In this document: one piece after another, positions 1 to 8,007 of the stretch
Layout of the letters: each line of letters begins with the position of its first letter
Numbering within the stretch: the stretch's first letter is position 1
From: Fidelibacterota bacterium
GTDB taxonomy: Bacteria > Fidelibacterota > UBA8477 > JABMPR01
Direction of reading: 5' to 3'
Assembly (NCBI GenBank): GCA_016784025.1
Contig: JADHVL010000024.1
Coordinates: 1 to 59,113 of the forward strand
DNA length: 59,113 nucleotides
Translations under genes and position numbers: made by a program
Notes under the pieces: model-generated
What the model was told of the DNA's origin: nothing
Databases searched by the model: none
What the model saw: the letters and a program-made list of their open reading frames with translations, nothing else

Positions 1-1434
1 GATGGTTGCGGGGAAGAATTGGATTGGTTTTTTGATCAATGGCTACGCACCACCACTTTTGTGGACTATAAATTGGTTGATTGGTCTGTGGAGACCCATG
101 ATCAGGATCATTTTACAACAGAAATAAATGTCGATAATAGGGGCGGTATGTTTGTGCCCATCACAGCAACGATTTACAGCAAGGAAGGTGAGACCGTCTC
201 TGCTCCACTAAACGAATTTCGGCATCGCTCAACCGCTACCATTGTGGTGGGATCCAATTTTCGCCCTGTTCGAGTCTATCTTGATGCGGAAAATACCTTC
301 TTTGACGTCGACCGACGCAACAATGATAGTCAACGCAAGCGTGCTTTTCGTTATGATTATAAGGGCTGGGATGCCTACCCCGATGATAGAAATCTTTATC
401 TCTGGAAACCAATTTTTGGTTATAACGACTCTGACGGTCCAGGTCTAGGTGTAAACATTAAGAGAGTCTATAGAAATACGGGAAATTTTACACAGTTAGC
501 TCTTGATTATAATTTGGAGTCCGGTAACCCTGATGCCTCTTTAAGCTTCCGACAACTTCAAGTCGGTCTTCCTTTCCAGGGCACCTGGTCAGGTACAGCA
601 CAAATCTGGCGCTCCATGATTTTCAGCTCTTTGGCCTATGAAATAAATTGGGCGAAGAAATACTGGAGGAATCCACTCCACTTTTTAACATTGAAAATTG
701 AAACTACTGATGCAATACACGCTGACGTAGCTCCATCCGACCAAATCGGACTGACAAGGCTGGGTTTACACTATGAATTGCAGGAAATATTATTTTCTGG
801 AAATTATGGATTTAGCATGAGTTATCACAATTCTCCAGAAAGCCTTGGGAGTTATGGTGAGGATTTTAGCCAAGTAAGTCTCATGAGCAGTTGGAATAAG
901 AATTTTACATATTTCCACTTTAATAATCGCTCAAATTTTCTTGCAAACTCAAAGCGTACCCCAAACCTCCTCAAGAGTCGTTTGGCATCTCAGGATTTAC
1001 GATCTGTCTACCTGGACCGGGGTGCAAGTACATTTCATGGGATTGAAGATGCCGAAATGATTGGCTCCCATTATTATTTAAGGGGTGGTGGACGTATGAG
1101 GGGGTATTCTGACTCCCTGGATCAACCGGTGAATTTTATCTGGTCCAACAACCTGGACCTGACTTTTAGAACCATACCCCATCTGCCTGAAGCCCTGGAC
1201 CTTGGGATTTTCTTCGATCTCGGGCAAATATCTGATGATGCCCAAAACTGGAGCGATGTTGGAGATGTGGGATTTGCACTAGACTACAAGCCATCCTGGA
1301 AACGCACAAATTGGATTTCGACATGGTTTCGTCCCTTTCACATGAAATTCGAGCTAAGTATTTTAAGGTATGAAAATTCTGAATGGGTCAATGCAATGGA
1401 CTCGAATCAATGGCTATTTACTATTTCTAATTAA
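1..1434 (+). CDS. M1-family aminopeptidase fused to outer-membrane beta-barrel (C-terminal part, 5' truncated)
   Basis: The reading frame is open to the window edge, so the gene begins upstream; the in-frame TTG at 19 is not a real start. The first visible residues (DWFFDQWLRTTTFVDYKL) match the end of the M1 (gluzincin) aminopeptidase catalytic region, where FFxQWL is followed by a beta-sandwich. The zinc HExxH motif would lie upstream of the window. From about residue 175 the sequence turns into alternating amphipathic strands. It carries an Omp85/D15-like signature, GGGRMRGYSD, then an N-x-D-L strand and a FFDLGQ strand, resembling the C-terminal barrel of bacterial surface antigens. I infer a surface-anchored aminopeptidase. 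The M14 peptidase gene follows 19 nt downstream, so the two may form a peptide-degrading operon. The family call is confident; the fusion is an interpretation. Confidence 0.72.
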   Translation, partial: DGCGEELDWFFDQWLRTTTFVDYKLVDWSVETHDQDHFTTEINVDNRGGMFVPITATIYSKEGETVSAPLNEFRHRSTATIVVGSNFRPVRVYLDAENTFFDVDRRNNDSQRKRAFRYDYKGWDAYPDDRNLYLWKPIFGYNDSDGPGLGVNIKRVYRNTGNFTQLALDYNLESGNPDASLSFRQLQVGLPFQGTWSGTAQIWRSMIFSSLAYEINWAKKYWRNPLHFLTLKIETTDAIHADVAPSDQIGLTRLGLHYELQEILFSGNYGFSMSYHNSPESLGSYGEDFSQVSLMSSWNKNFTYFHFNNRSNFLANSKRTPNLLKSRLASQDLRSVYLDRGASTFHGIEDAEMIGSHYYLRGGGRMRGYSDSLDQPVNFIWSNNLDLTFRTIPHLPEALDLGIFFDLGQISDDAQNWSDVGDVGFALDYKPSWKRTNWISTWFRPFHMKFELSILRYENSEWVNAMDSNQWLFTISN

Positions 1435-1453
1435 TGTTTGAATGGAACCATAA

Positions 1454-3703
1454 ATGAATAAAAAATTTACCTCTCTGCTTGTTCTCCTATTTTCATTCCA
1501 GATCGGGATGGCTCAGGCAACCTACGATAAAATCAGAATCTGGTCCGATAATACCAATGAGATCATTTCTGAATTGCAGGTACTGGGAATAGACCCTGAA
1601 GGGTTCGATGTTCGACCCGGCGTCTATGTTGATGCTATTGTGAGTCAGTATGAAAAGCTGGATGTAGAAAGCCTGGGATTCGCTACTGAAGAATTGATCC
1701 TTGATCTGAGTGCCTATTATGCATCACGACTGAGTCAGGGTGCCTCCCGAGAACTGGGTTATGGGAGTATGGGTGGTTATTTAACTTTCAATGAGATTGT
1801 GAACAGTATGGATTCGCTGCATGCGGATTTTCCGGAAATTGTTTCTGCTAAAATGAGCATTGGCCAAAGCTATGAGGGAAGGGATATCTGGGCTTTTAAG
1901 ATATCTGATGCCCAGGGTTTACCAGATGGTGATCCCCAGGTTCTTTACACTTCTCTCATCCACGCGCGTGAACCTGCAGCCATGATGACATTGATGCATT
2001 TTGCCTGGTCTCTGGCGGAGGAATACAACCAGGATCCAACCATGACTTATCTGGTAAATGAGAGAGAAATCTGGTTTGTCCCAGTAATTAATCCAGATGG
2101 TTATGTCTACAATGAACTCACCGATCCTGGTGGTGGTGGAATGCACCGCAAGAATCGACATCCGGGATGCACCAGTTCACCAGGTGTCGACCTGAATAGA
2201 AATTGGGGTTTCCAGTGGGGGTTTAACGATGAGGGCTCCAGCCCTGATCCATGCAACGCGACATATCGAGGAACTGCTCCCTTCTCTGAGCCAGAAACAC
2301 AAGTGATGAGTACTTTTGTGCTAGGCCACGATTTTAAGACCATATTCAACTATCACAGCTACGGAAATTTACTCATAAAACCCTTCGGTTATGATGAGTC
2401 GGTTGAGCTACCCTCACCCGATATTGATATCTATGCCCAAATGGGTCCAGATCTTGTTGAAGAAAATGATTATCTGTATGGAACTGGAACCGAGACCGTA
2501 GGCTATACGGTGAACGGGGATGCCGTTGATTACATGTATGGTGAATTGGGAATTATAAATTTCACACCAGAAGTCGGCGCTGGATCAGATGGAGCATTTT
2601 GGCCACCTACAGAATTGATATTCGAAATGGCTGAAGGTAATATTGATATGAATATTCATCTTGCCGGTTGTGCGGGGAGTTGGATAGAAGTAGAAAATTT
2701 TGAGTTTAACTCAGACGGTCCATTGGAATCTGGTGAAATTGTGGGCTGTGAGCTGGGCGTCATGAACAAGGGTCTGGGTTCAGAGGATACAGAGGCTATA
2801 CTATATTTACACTCGCCTGACAGTAGCATCACCCCGTCGCAGAGTTCCCTGGATGTCTCAGGTTTGGCATCGCAGGCTTATCATGATTATGGAACCGAAG
2901 GTTTAAGTTTCGAGATTAATTCTCAATATGGTGAACTGGCTCAGCTTGTATTGAGCATCGAAATGTCCGGGTATGAAACTCAAGTAGATACATTGGAGTG
3001 GATAGTTGGGGTTCCGGATACCATATTTTTTGACGATTTCGAAACTGGAACTCAAATGTGGAGTTCAGGAACCTGGGGACTGGAGATAGGAGCTGGTGGC
3101 GAGCAGTATTTGACAGATTCTCCTTCTGGTGACTACCAACCAGATGCTGTTTCCACGGTTTTTCTGAATGTACCTCTTGATTTACGGGGGTATAGTAATC
3201 CAATCCTTCGATTTGATGCCAGTTGGGATATTGAATTCAATTGGGACTTTTGTCAAGTACTTGCCTCAGATGATAGTGGTGCAAACTGGGTAGCCCTGGG
3301 TAGTCAGCATACAGATATTGGAAATGGTAGTTCGGTTCAGCCACTTGGAGAACCTGGGTATCATGGGACGCAGGCATGGATTGCAGATCAAGTCTCGCTG
3401 GAGAATTTCAGCCAATCATCCTCTCTTATGCTAGCGTTTGAATTGATAAGCGATACTTTTTATGAGGGCAATGGATTCCAAGTTGACAACTTTACGGTCT
3501 TGGGATGGGGCTCTGGCTTCATGCTGGGGGATGTTACTCAGGACGGCGAAATCAACGTATCTGATGCGGTCTTTCTTCTGGAATCAATCATATCTAACCT
3601 TGAATTGGATGCCGACCTGGCAGAACTGGCTGACACCAATCAGGATAGCTTAATTGATGTCAGGGACCTGGTAATTCTCGTTGAACTGATACTTGAACAG
3701 TAG
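1454..3703 (+). CDS. Secreted M14 zinc carboxypeptidase with C-terminal dockerin-like domain
   Basis: This 749-residue protein has an N-terminal signal peptide (MNKKFTSLLVLLFSFQIGMA). The M14 domain spans about residues 105-410. Zinc ligands are visible as H170 and E173 (HAREP) and H301 (NYHSYGN). The substrate-binding region is DLNRNW (R249) and the general base is E373 (TPEVG). M14 enzymes remove C-terminal amino acids from peptides. Residues about 410-690 look like beta-sandwich modules (MAM/CARDB-like). The last 60 residues hold two calcium-loop repeats, GDVTQDGEINVSDAV and DTNQDSLIDVRDLV, which form a dockerin type I-like tail. It follows the M1 peptidase gene closely and probably acts outside the cell or on its surface. 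Confidence 0.9.
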   Translation: MNKKFTSLLVLLFSFQIGMAQATYDKIRIWSDNTNEIISELQVLGIDPEGFDVRPGVYVDAIVSQYEKLDVESLGFATEELILDLSAYYASRLSQGASRELGYGSMGGYLTFNEIVNSMDSLHADFPEIVSAKMSIGQSYEGRDIWAFKISDAQGLPDGDPQVLYTSLIHAREPAAMMTLMHFAWSLAEEYNQDPTMTYLVNEREIWFVPVINPDGYVYNELTDPGGGGMHRKNRHPGCTSSPGVDLNRNWGFQWGFNDEGSSPDPCNATYRGTAPFSEPETQVMSTFVLGHDFKTIFNYHSYGNLLIKPFGYDESVELPSPDIDIYAQMGPDLVEENDYLYGTGTETVGYTVNGDAVDYMYGELGIINFTPEVGAGSDGAFWPPTELIFEMAEGNIDMNIHLAGCAGSWIEVENFEFNSDGPLESGEIVGCELGVMNKGLGSEDTEAILYLHSPDSSITPSQSSLDVSGLASQAYHDYGTEGLSFEINSQYGELAQLVLSIEMSGYETQVDTLEWIVGVPDTIFFDDFETGTQMWSSGTWGLEIGAGGEQYLTDSPSGDYQPDAVSTVFLNVPLDLRGYSNPILRFDASWDIEFNWDFCQVLASDDSGANWVALGSQHTDIGNGSSVQPLGEPGYHGTQAWIADQVSLENFSQSSSLMLAFELISDTFYEGNGFQVDNFTVLGWGSGFMLGDVTQDGEINVSDAVFLLESIISNLELDADLAELADTNQDSLIDVRDLVILVELILEQ

Positions 3704-3861
3704 GCAAATCATCGTTTAGTATCTCGTCTTTTCTGTTTCCATAATTCTGAAAATAAAAATGATATTGGCTTAAACAGCATTTGTAATAGTTGAGTCATGC
3801 AAGCTATATTTGGCCGATTTTCAGGAGGGGGGATAACTCGAATGGGGAAGGTTCTGACGCT

Positions 3862-4716
3862 TTGCGACATTTTGTTTTTATTCTTTTATCTGCCATTCTA
3901 ATCACTTGCACTTCAACTGATATACCTGCCACGCCTGATTCACCAGATCCAGTAGAAATCAATATTGAAAATGCCGATAGCCTCTGGTCGTTACGAGCTG
4001 ATAAGGCAAATGCGCAAGCCGCTCTGGAAGTTTTTCAACAACTTGCAGAATCTGATTCAACGTCTATTCAACTGTGGGCGAAACTTTCGAGAGCCTATTA
4101 TTTTTGTAGTCAATATTTAACCGCATCTCCTGAGGTGCAGGATAGTCTATTCCTTCTGGGCTATGGCGTTAGTCAAACTGTCCTCAAGCAAAACAGCGAA
4201 TACCGCAATCTACTGTTTTCAACTGGAGATGAGAGTATGGCCGTGCGCGGTCTTGACGAGAATTCCCTGGAAGCGCTTTATTGGGGAATGGCAAATTACG
4301 GACAATGGCTGGCTACAAAAAGCAATCTGATTCGCATGGGACAAAGGGAGCTCATTTGGACCACGCTGGAACATATACATGATCTGGATTCGACCTTTTA
4401 CTATGGCGCTTACTATCGGTATAAAGGTGCCTTGTTGGGACGTGATCCAGAGACCGAGAACGATACAACTGGTATACGTGAAGCCTTTGAAGAAGCCATC
4501 CGGATTTCGCCGGACTATTTGGGTAACTATACGCTTATGGCTCAACATTACTGTCCTCTGGCCCAGGATAAAAATCTCTTTTATAGCCTTTTAACAAAGG
4601 TAGTAACAACAACACCGAACCCAGACCTGTCATATTATCCTGAAAATGTCTATGAAAAGGCTCTGGCTGAAAGATTGATGATCAAAGCAGAAAAGGAAAA
4701 CTGGTTTAGTCTATGA
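3862..4716 (+). CDS. TatT-like (TRAP transporter-associated) TPR lipoprotein; start uncertain
   Basis: The mature region matches the TAtT family of helical tetratricopeptide lipoproteins encoded beside TRAP transporters. The features are the YWGMANYGQWL segment, a GAYYRYKGALLGRDP segment and a final helix around PENVYEKALAERL. The N-terminus carries a lipoprotein signal ending in the lipobox LITC. The start is unclear. In-frame choices are TTG at 3862 (used here) or TTG at 3790. A strong Shine-Dalgarno run (AGGAGGGGGG, 3823-3832) instead precedes an ATG at 3842 that is one base out of frame. One extra G in the GGGG at 3844-3847 would join that ATG to this frame. No DctP, DctQ or DctM gene follows, so it is an orphan relative to the usual TRAP operon. 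Confidence 0.7.
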   Translation: MRHFVFILLSAILITCTSTDIPATPDSPDPVEINIENADSLWSLRADKANAQAALEVFQQLAESDSTSIQLWAKLSRAYYFCSQYLTASPEVQDSLFLLGYGVSQTVLKQNSEYRNLLFSTGDESMAVRGLDENSLEALYWGMANYGQWLATKSNLIRMGQRELIWTTLEHIHDLDSTFYYGAYYRYKGALLGRDPETENDTTGIREAFEEAIRISPDYLGNYTLMAQHYCPLAQDKNLFYSLLTKVVTTTPNPDLSYYPENVYEKALAERLMIKAEKENWFSL

Positions 4717-4889
4717 AATCATTTCGTGGGGAAAGACAGAGAAAAAATGCCTCAGTTCAAGTCATTTTGACTGTACTGGTGCTGCTGACATTCATGTTGT
4801 TGGTAAATTTTGTACCAAGCGATGTCAAGGGGGACAACTCCCAAACCCAGAAGACTACATGGGAATCTTCTGTGGTAAATTTACCGTAA
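4713..4889 (+). CDS. 58-aa small single-pass membrane protein
   Basis: The ATG overlaps the stop of the TatT-like gene (ATGA), which suggests translational coupling. The product is basic at the N-terminus (KSFRGERQRKN). A hydrophobic helix of about 20 residues (VILTVLVLLTFMLLVNFV) follows, then a polar tail of about 23 residues. I recognise no family. Its position is where a TRAP transporter subunit would normally follow TatT, but it is far too short for DctQ or DctM. Coding status rests on the stop/start overlap and the clean transmembrane profile. Confidence 0.5.
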   Translation: MKSFRGERQRKNASVQVILTVLVLLTFMLLVNFVPSDVKGDNSQTQKTTWESSVVNLP

Positions 4890-4905
4890 ATTTTGTAGAG
4901 TAGAT

Positions 4906-5820
4906 TTAAAACTGAAACGGAGGCCGTTCCATTTTGGAAAGGGCTTCGCGAAGCTTTTCCTCGTCCAGAGTGAAGACTTTTTCATCCTTCACACGCTGGG
5001 CAATTCCAATATATTCATCTGATTTAAAATATTGCCTCAACTGGCTCTGAATGGGAATGATTTGTCGACGTGGTTCCCAGATTTGCGGTTCACCTGTCTC
5101 AATGTTAATAATGCTGTCTGTGGCACTGGCCCAGGCAATCACAGCAAGTCGATATTTCTTCCAAAGGTCATGAGCAACCTGGTGAACCAGAGCCTGGACA
5201 ATTGGGCTTAAGAAGACAAAACGTTTGCTGAAGATAAGACCGGTGTGGAAGTACTCAGGTACGTTAATAATCCCATCCACCTGAAGATGACGGCCCATTA
5301 GTGTAAATAGAGCCATCAATTGATCTCCCAGCCCGAGACCTGGATATCTCTGTCCCGGAAGTGGGCGTCTTCGATGTGAAAAATCAGCCTTTGGGTTTTG
5401 TAACAGAAGCCATTCCACCATTAAAACCTTTAACTGATGGCTATACTCATTTTCAGCATCTATGTCTTTGGGAACCAGGTGCTGGTACTTCGCCACAAAA
5501 TCCATGACAATATGATCTTTGTCCCGATGCCGTCCATTGTAGATGGTTAACCGATGACGATAGGGATCTCTGGTATCCACAGCAACAGCCAGATGCCTTA
5601 ACCCAAGATGTCGCGCCTGCCGATCCAGCCCAAAGCGTTCCATAATAAATTTGATCCCATCTTCAGAATACTTACCCAGAAAGAGGGAACTGGAATTCAC
5701 ACTGGATCTGTCAGTAAAAAAATCATCCCAGCTCAGATCTTCCTGGGAAAAATTGCTGGTTAAATCCAGAGGAGATATTCTCCTGGCGATTTTTTTATAT
5801 TTTCGATCAAACTTATTCAT
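4906..5820 (-). CDS. Hypothetical protein, 304 aa
   Basis: I do not recognise this cytoplasmic, basic protein. There is no signal peptide and no clear transmembrane segment. Conserved-looking stretches are RHLGLRHLAVAVDTRDPYRHRLTIYNGRH, the glycine-rich PGLGLGDQLMALFTLMGRHL and a central VAHDLWKKYRLAVIAWASATDS. The layout is loosely like an acyltransferase-type alpha/beta fold, but I would not assign a function. It lies 17 nt after the outer-membrane barrel gene on the same strand, so it is probably the last gene of the TetR-RND-LolA-barrel operon. An involvement in that envelope system is an inference from position only. Confidence 0.7.
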   Translation of the reverse strand: MNKFDRKYKKIARRISPLDLTSNFSQEDLSWDDFFTDRSSVNSSSLFLGKYSEDGIKFIMERFGLDRQARHLGLRHLAVAVDTRDPYRHRLTIYNGRHRDKDHIVMDFVAKYQHLVPKDIDAENEYSHQLKVLMVEWLLLQNPKADFSHRRRPLPGQRYPGLGLGDQLMALFTLMGRHLQVDGIINVPEYFHTGLIFSKRFVFLSPIVQALVHQVAHDLWKKYRLAVIAWASATDSIINIETGEPQIWEPRRQIIPIQSQLRQYFKSDEYIGIAQRVKDEKVFTLDEEKLREALSKMERPPFQF

Positions 5821-5837
5821 TTTGTAGGGATAATATC

Positions 5838-7208
5838 CTAAAAACTATAGCTGAGTCCAAGGTTTACGTTGGAGAAATCTTCGAGCTGCTTAAAGCGATT
5901 ACCCTCTTCATCTCCGCCAATAAAGTAGCCTAAAGTGGTTTCTAGATTGAGTCCTTCCCTGATTGAGTAAGTCGAGCCAATATTGGCCATATAGCCGGTT
6001 TCCTCGAGATTAACCATGAGCATGCCGTTTAACTCAAGTGAGTTATCGAGTAGGGTAACCATGGAGGAGAGAATAACGACCTGGTCTGCGATCAAGGCGA
6101 AGGGAGTACCCATTCCTGCAGAGAAGTCAGGAACCCCCATTTGAGCGAATTGCGCTCGGAAGGGATCCAACGTGTGATCACTGGTATCCTGCAACATGAA
6201 TTCCAAACCTTGAAAATTTCCATCTTTTTCCATGGCAGATTCAACTTTTTGAGTCTTGTTGCTGATAAATTGACCCATGAGTTGTACGGTATTAGCAAAT
6301 GCATATTCTACCTGGAATACAGATTGGAGGTATTCAGCATCATAAGTGAATTTGGACATGGCATAGTCGATTTCCGGTGTTTTGGTGCGGAAATACGCTA
6401 GCTCAGTTCTAAAGGTCCAGTTGCCGGGAAAGAGTACAGCATCCAGACCGATGGCATCAGTTTCTCGATAAGTTAAATGACTGATAAAATTGGGCACGCC
6501 CCCCATGGTACCAGAAAGCATTGGACTTAAATCAATTTCCAATCCTGCTGGTGAGAAGGAGCGATCGTTGCCTTTAAAATATGAGGCAGTCAGGTCACCG
6601 ATTCCCATGGCGTATTGCACCCTACCACCAATTTCGATTTCATTCTCTGGGTAAAAATATTTGGCTCCATCTGGAATGGGAATGTTAATTGGAAAGTCTG
6701 GTTCGTTGAGGGGAAATCGATTTGCCTCAAATTCAGGCAATGCGATTAATTCAATTTGAAAATCACTCACATATGTTTTTACAGCCAGACTCATAGAGCC
6801 CAGTTTTCGATCCGTACCAGCGAGAAACATATAGTAGTAATCGTATGGGCTCAGATTATCAGTGGGATTATTGGCATCTGCAGCACCCCAGGCGTGGATC
6901 ATTTTACCCAATTTTACTTCACCAAAAACGGGATACCACATGAGGTAAGCCTCTCGCAGTTGAATCATATCCTCGTTAAATTCAGGATCTTTCCAACGGG
7001 TCTCAAGTGCCGTGACGGTCTTTAATTCAAAATCTCCATAGACATAATCGAGTGAGATGTTTCCCAGGCGAAAGGGGAGATCAATGAGAGAGGCATCACT
7101 TATTCTCAACATACCAGATGGTGTCATTTCCCCTGAGATATTGAATTGAGCAAAAGTGGTTAGTGGTACCAGCACCAGAATAATTATGGCAGGAATTAGT
7201 TTCGTCAT
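5838..7208 (-). CDS. Outer-membrane beta-barrel protein of an RND/LolA-type gene cluster
   Basis: The 456-residue protein has a signal peptide (MTKLIPAIIILVLVPLTTFA). It then has alternating amphipathic strands throughout and ends in an aromatic residue (GLSYSF), the usual beta-barrel assembly signal. The early part (LREAYLMWYPVFGEVKLGKMIHAWGAAD) resembles DUF1302-type and alginate-export-type porins, in which a strand is followed by a GRQ/GKxxxxWG motif. It lies directly downstream of the LolA-like gene (9 nt apart). This genetic trio of MMPL/RND, LolA-like and barrel protein recurs in bacteria and is thought to export a lipid or hydrophobic compound. The substrate cannot be told from sequence. 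Confidence 0.8.
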   Translation of the reverse strand: MTKLIPAIIILVLVPLTTFAQFNISGEMTPSGMLRISDASLIDLPFRLGNISLDYVYGDFELKTVTALETRWKDPEFNEDMIQLREAYLMWYPVFGEVKLGKMIHAWGAADANNPTDNLSPYDYYYMFLAGTDRKLGSMSLAVKTYVSDFQIELIALPEFEANRFPLNEPDFPINIPIPDGAKYFYPENEIEIGGRVQYAMGIGDLTASYFKGNDRSFSPAGLEIDLSPMLSGTMGGVPNFISHLTYRETDAIGLDAVLFPGNWTFRTELAYFRTKTPEIDYAMSKFTYDAEYLQSVFQVEYAFANTVQLMGQFISNKTQKVESAMEKDGNFQGLEFMLQDTSDHTLDPFRAQFAQMGVPDFSAGMGTPFALIADQVVILSSMVTLLDNSLELNGMLMVNLEETGYMANIGSTYSIREGLNLETTLGYFIGGDEEGNRFKQLEDFSNVNLGLSYSF

Positions 7209-7217
7209 TGTTTAAAC

Positions 7218-7982
7218 CTATTTAGGCATTCGTTTTAAATTCTTTTCTTGAAAGAGATCTTCCTTTACACCAGTATCTACTTCCTGGCTGCTAAATACAA
7301 GACGGGTATTGGAACCCTTCTGGACATTCTCTACAAAGATCTCGGTAGGGAGGTCATAGCCTTTATCCTTGCGATATTTCATCACACGGCGCTTTAACAA
7401 TTTATCTCGTGTATCATATGCTTCATCCAGTATTGAAACCAAATCAGCCTTACTTACGTAGGTGACAAATCTTTTATATGTTCGTGTCACTCCCGCCTTT
7501 GGAGTGCTCTCCAGAATGTGGCAATCAATCCCATCGACGACTTTTTCGCCTAAGATTTCATAGGTATATTCCTCTAATTCTCTTGAAGTCATATCTTCAT
7601 AACTCAGATCAGAGCCCATAAAGGAATCGGCCTTTTTCTTGGAGCTGATACGTCGAACTTTCTTAAACGCAGGCAGCCAGAGTCGCATCTCATCATCTTT
7701 TTGCTCATGTTCAATTTTTAAAAAGGCCACGCCCTTGTCATCGGCTGGGGCCAGAAACCAGATGATTTGTTTCCGATTGTCATCCGCTGTAATAGAGCGG
7801 ATGGTTGATTCCCTGGTTTTCCCCTGTTTGTTTGTCAGGGTCATGGTCATGTTGGATTTCATATCCGATGGTGCAGTTTTGTCTTCCATGGCCTTGGCCA
7901 ATTCATATCCAGTTTCAGCAAATAACATCATCGGCAGCATAAGGAGTATTGCTGTAACAATGTGTTGGGTAGTTGTTTTCAT
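7218..7982 (-). CDS. Outer membrane lipoprotein-sorting protein (LolA-like fold)
   Basis: The 254-residue protein has a signal peptide (MKTTTQHIVTAILLMLPMMLFA). The mature part matches the LolA-like family often called outer membrane lipoprotein-sorting protein. Marks are the MTMTLTNKQGKTRE strand, DDKGVAFLKIE, RLWLPAFKKVRRISSKKKADSFMGSDLSYEDM, and the C-terminal YRKDKGYDLPTE. I set the start at 7982 rather than the upstream in-frame codon at 8033. An AAGGA motif sits about 7 nt before this ATG, the signal peptide begins there, and the overlap with the RND gene disappears. It is a periplasmic lipid-binding protein by family, and likely works with the neighbouring RND pump and barrel. Confidence 0.85.
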   Translation of the reverse strand: MKTTTQHIVTAILLMLPMMLFAETGYELAKAMEDKTAPSDMKSNMTMTLTNKQGKTRESTIRSITADDNRKQIIWFLAPADDKGVAFLKIEHEQKDDEMRLWLPAFKKVRRISSKKKADSFMGSDLSYEDMTSRELEEYTYEILGEKVVDGIDCHILESTPKAGVTRTYKRFVTYVSKADLVSILDEAYDTRDKLLKRRVMKYRKDKGYDLPTEIFVENVQKGSNTRLVFSSQEVDTGVKEDLFQEKNLKRMPK

Positions 7983-8007
7983 GTCAAAATCCTTCTTTTG
8001 ATTACGT

